Source: Pseudomonadota bacterium
GTDB taxonomy: Bacteria > Pseudomonadota > Gammaproteobacteria > Xanthomonadales > Xanthomonadaceae
NCBI GenBank assembly: GCA_023399815.1
Contig: JAEWOJ010000007.1
Location: 1 to 24,092, forward strand
DNA: 24,092 bases
Reading direction: 5' to 3'
Part shown: positions 23,169 to 24,092 of the stretch, in pieces
Position numbering within the stretch: the stretch's first letter is position 1
How the letters are laid out: every line of letters begins with the position of its first letter
Position numbers and translations under genes: made by a program
The notes under the pieces: model-generated
The model's input: only the letters and a program-made list of their open reading frames with translations
Told to the model about the DNA's origin: nothing
Databases searched by the model: none

Positions 23169-23498
23169 GGCGGCAGGTCGGGGTTGCATCCCCGACGCGC
23201 GATGTCCGGCACCCTGCATGGTCGAGGAGTAACCTCGGCCTACAGGTAGATGCGAGCTCGGGACTACATGTGGCTTCACCGGAAAAGCGTCATGCGGGGC
23301 AAGGAAGCACTTCGCCTCTCCCCGTCCTTTCACGTCGCGCATCAGCCGTTTCCAATGTGCCCACGGCAACCACCACCAATAGATTCAACCTATCAATACA
23401 GGTGAATCATTCGATTATCCTTTTCATGCGACCGTGGCTACAGTCCTGTCATAACGACGTGCAACACCTTCATCCACACCAGCCAGCCGGAGCCAGCC
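23169..23498. other. Intergenic region peroxidase to catalase
   Basis: These 330 bases hold no supported gene. A hairpin GTCGGGG-N6-CCCCGAC lies at 23177-23196 just after the peroxidase stop without a T run (weak terminator at best), and a small CGAGG/CCTCG hairpin at 23223-23237. From about 23370 the sequence is AT-richer than the rest of the window and contains an OxyR-like site and presumably the catalase promoter. Confidence 0.75.
23379..23415 (+). promoter_or_regulatory. OxyR-type binding site upstream of catalase
   Basis: The first half, ATAGATTCAACCTAT (23379-23393), matches ATAG-N-T-N3-A-N-CTAT perfectly. After the expected 7 bases a degenerate second half lies at 23401-23415 (GGTG...CGAT). 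A possible -10, TACAGT, lies at 23439-23444. OxyR activates catalase genes on peroxide stress in many proteobacteria. The site is 84 bases before the ATG. Confidence 0.65.
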
Positions 23499-24092
23499 AT
23501 GAGCAACGACAGCAAGCCTACCTGCCCGTATCACAGCGCCCCTTCGCCGCAGCAGGCCGCGCAGGAGCAGCGCGAAACCAGCACCACCCCGGCACAGAAG
23601 CACGGCGACGATCCGGTGACGCCGTTGACCACCGCTTTCGGCGCGCCGGTGGTGGACAACCAGAACAGCAAGACCGCCGGCCCGCGCGGGCCGCTGCTGA
23701 TGGAAGACGTGTGGCTGCTGGAGAAGCTGGCCAACCTCAACCGCGAGGTCATTCCCGAGCGGCGCATGCACGCCAAGGGGTCGGGCGCGTTCGGCACCCT
23801 CACCGTCACCCATGACATCAGCCGCTACACCCGTGCCAGGATCTTTTCGGAAGTGGGCAAGAAGACCGAGATGTTCGCCCGCTTCACCACCGTGGCCGGC
23901 GAGCGCGGCGCAGCCGACGCCGAGCGCGACATCCGCGGCTTCGCGCTGAAGTTCTACACCGAGGAAGGCAACTGGGACCTGGTCGGCAACAACACGCCGG
24001 TGTTCTTCGTGCGCGACCCGCGCAAGTTCGCCGACCTCAACAAGGCGGTCAAGCGCGACCCGCACACCAACCTGCGCAGCGCGCGCAACAAC
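23499..24092 (+). CDS. Monofunctional heme catalase, 3'-truncated by window edge
   Basis: The first 198 residues are present and the frame is open to the window end. After a polar N-terminus (MSNDSKPTCPYHSAPSPQQ) come catalase hallmarks: LTTAFGAPVVDNQNSKTAGP, RRMHAKGSGAFGTL with the catalytic distal His, RFTTVAGERGAADAERDIRG, GFALKFYTEEGNWDLVGNN with the distal Asn, and PVFFVRDPRKF. It decomposes hydrogen peroxide in the cytoplasm. The ATG at 23499 has GGAG at 23489-23492. The heme-ligand Tyr lies beyond the window. An OxyR-type site is upstream. The size class (small or large subunit) cannot be decided from this part. Confidence 0.96.
   Translation, partial: MSNDSKPTCPYHSAPSPQQAAQEQRETSTTPAQKHGDDPVTPLTTAFGAPVVDNQNSKTAGPRGPLLMEDVWLLEKLANLNREVIPERRMHAKGSGAFGTLTVTHDISRYTRARIFSEVGKKTEMFARFTTVAGERGAADAERDIRGFALKFYTEEGNWDLVGNNTPVFFVRDPRKFADLNKAVKRDPHTNLRSARNN

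Noticed and set aside
23177..23196. Intrinsic terminator after the cytochrome c peroxidase gene
   Set aside because: The 7-bp hairpin is clear but no T run follows, so it is noted only as a hairpin within the intergenic region.

Overview
The window is high-GC chromosomal DNA that most resembles the gammaproteobacterial family Xanthomonadaceae/Lysobacteraceae (Lysobacter, Luteimonas, Pseudoxanthomonas, Stenotrophomonas relatives). That placement rests on the order of the cbb3 oxidase and assembly genes, the codon bias, the ISXO2-like transposase, the C/G-rich palindromic intergenic repeats and the REP-like GTAGGAGCG sequences. It is inference from gene content; no database was searched. No tRNA, rRNA or CRISPR array was seen.

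Layout. Bases 1-1721 hold the 3' part of a FadJ/FadB-type beta-oxidation gene ending in a strong terminator. Bases 2004-2462 encode azurin. Bases 2655-11713 are one long, mostly overlapping operon for the high-affinity cbb3 cytochrome oxidase: ccoN, ccoO, ccoQ, ccoP, a small unknown membrane protein, ccoG, ccoH/fixH, ccoI, ccoS and a SafE/TauE-type membrane protein. Just downstream is a decayed IS1595-family (ISXO2-like) element with long REP-like inverted ends (11743-12877). Two minus-strand genes follow: a cation diffusion facilitator with a His-rich tail built from a hexanucleotide repeat, and a membrane-anchored TlpA-like thioredoxin whose N-terminal half looks like a fragment of Lgt. Four plus-strand genes come next: a globin-coupled diguanylate cyclase, a secreted PPP-type (Shewanella-like) phosphatase, a DyP-type peroxidase and mutS. 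The last part carries a large composite palindromic repeat, a diheme cytochrome c peroxidase lipoprotein and the 5' part of a monofunctional catalase.

How it fits together. The theme is life at low oxygen and handling of peroxide. Azurin, the cbb3 operon and cytochrome c peroxidase each have a good FNR/ANR-type box (TTGAY-N4-RTCAA) upstream. They therefore look like one regulon: the oxidase uses scarce oxygen, and azurin can supply electrons to the periplasmic peroxidase. The catalase has an OxyR-type half-site upstream. Copper supply and maturation (CcoI, CcoG, CcoH, CcoS) are encoded with the oxidase. The globin-coupled cyclase would tie oxygen to cyclic-di-GMP.

Most unusual points: an in-frame palindromic repeat inside mutS of the same family as the intergenic element just after mutS; the Lgt-like/TlpA fusion; an insertion in CcoG; an unassigned 99-residue membrane protein in the cco operon; and the transposase with both a -1 shift and an internal stop.
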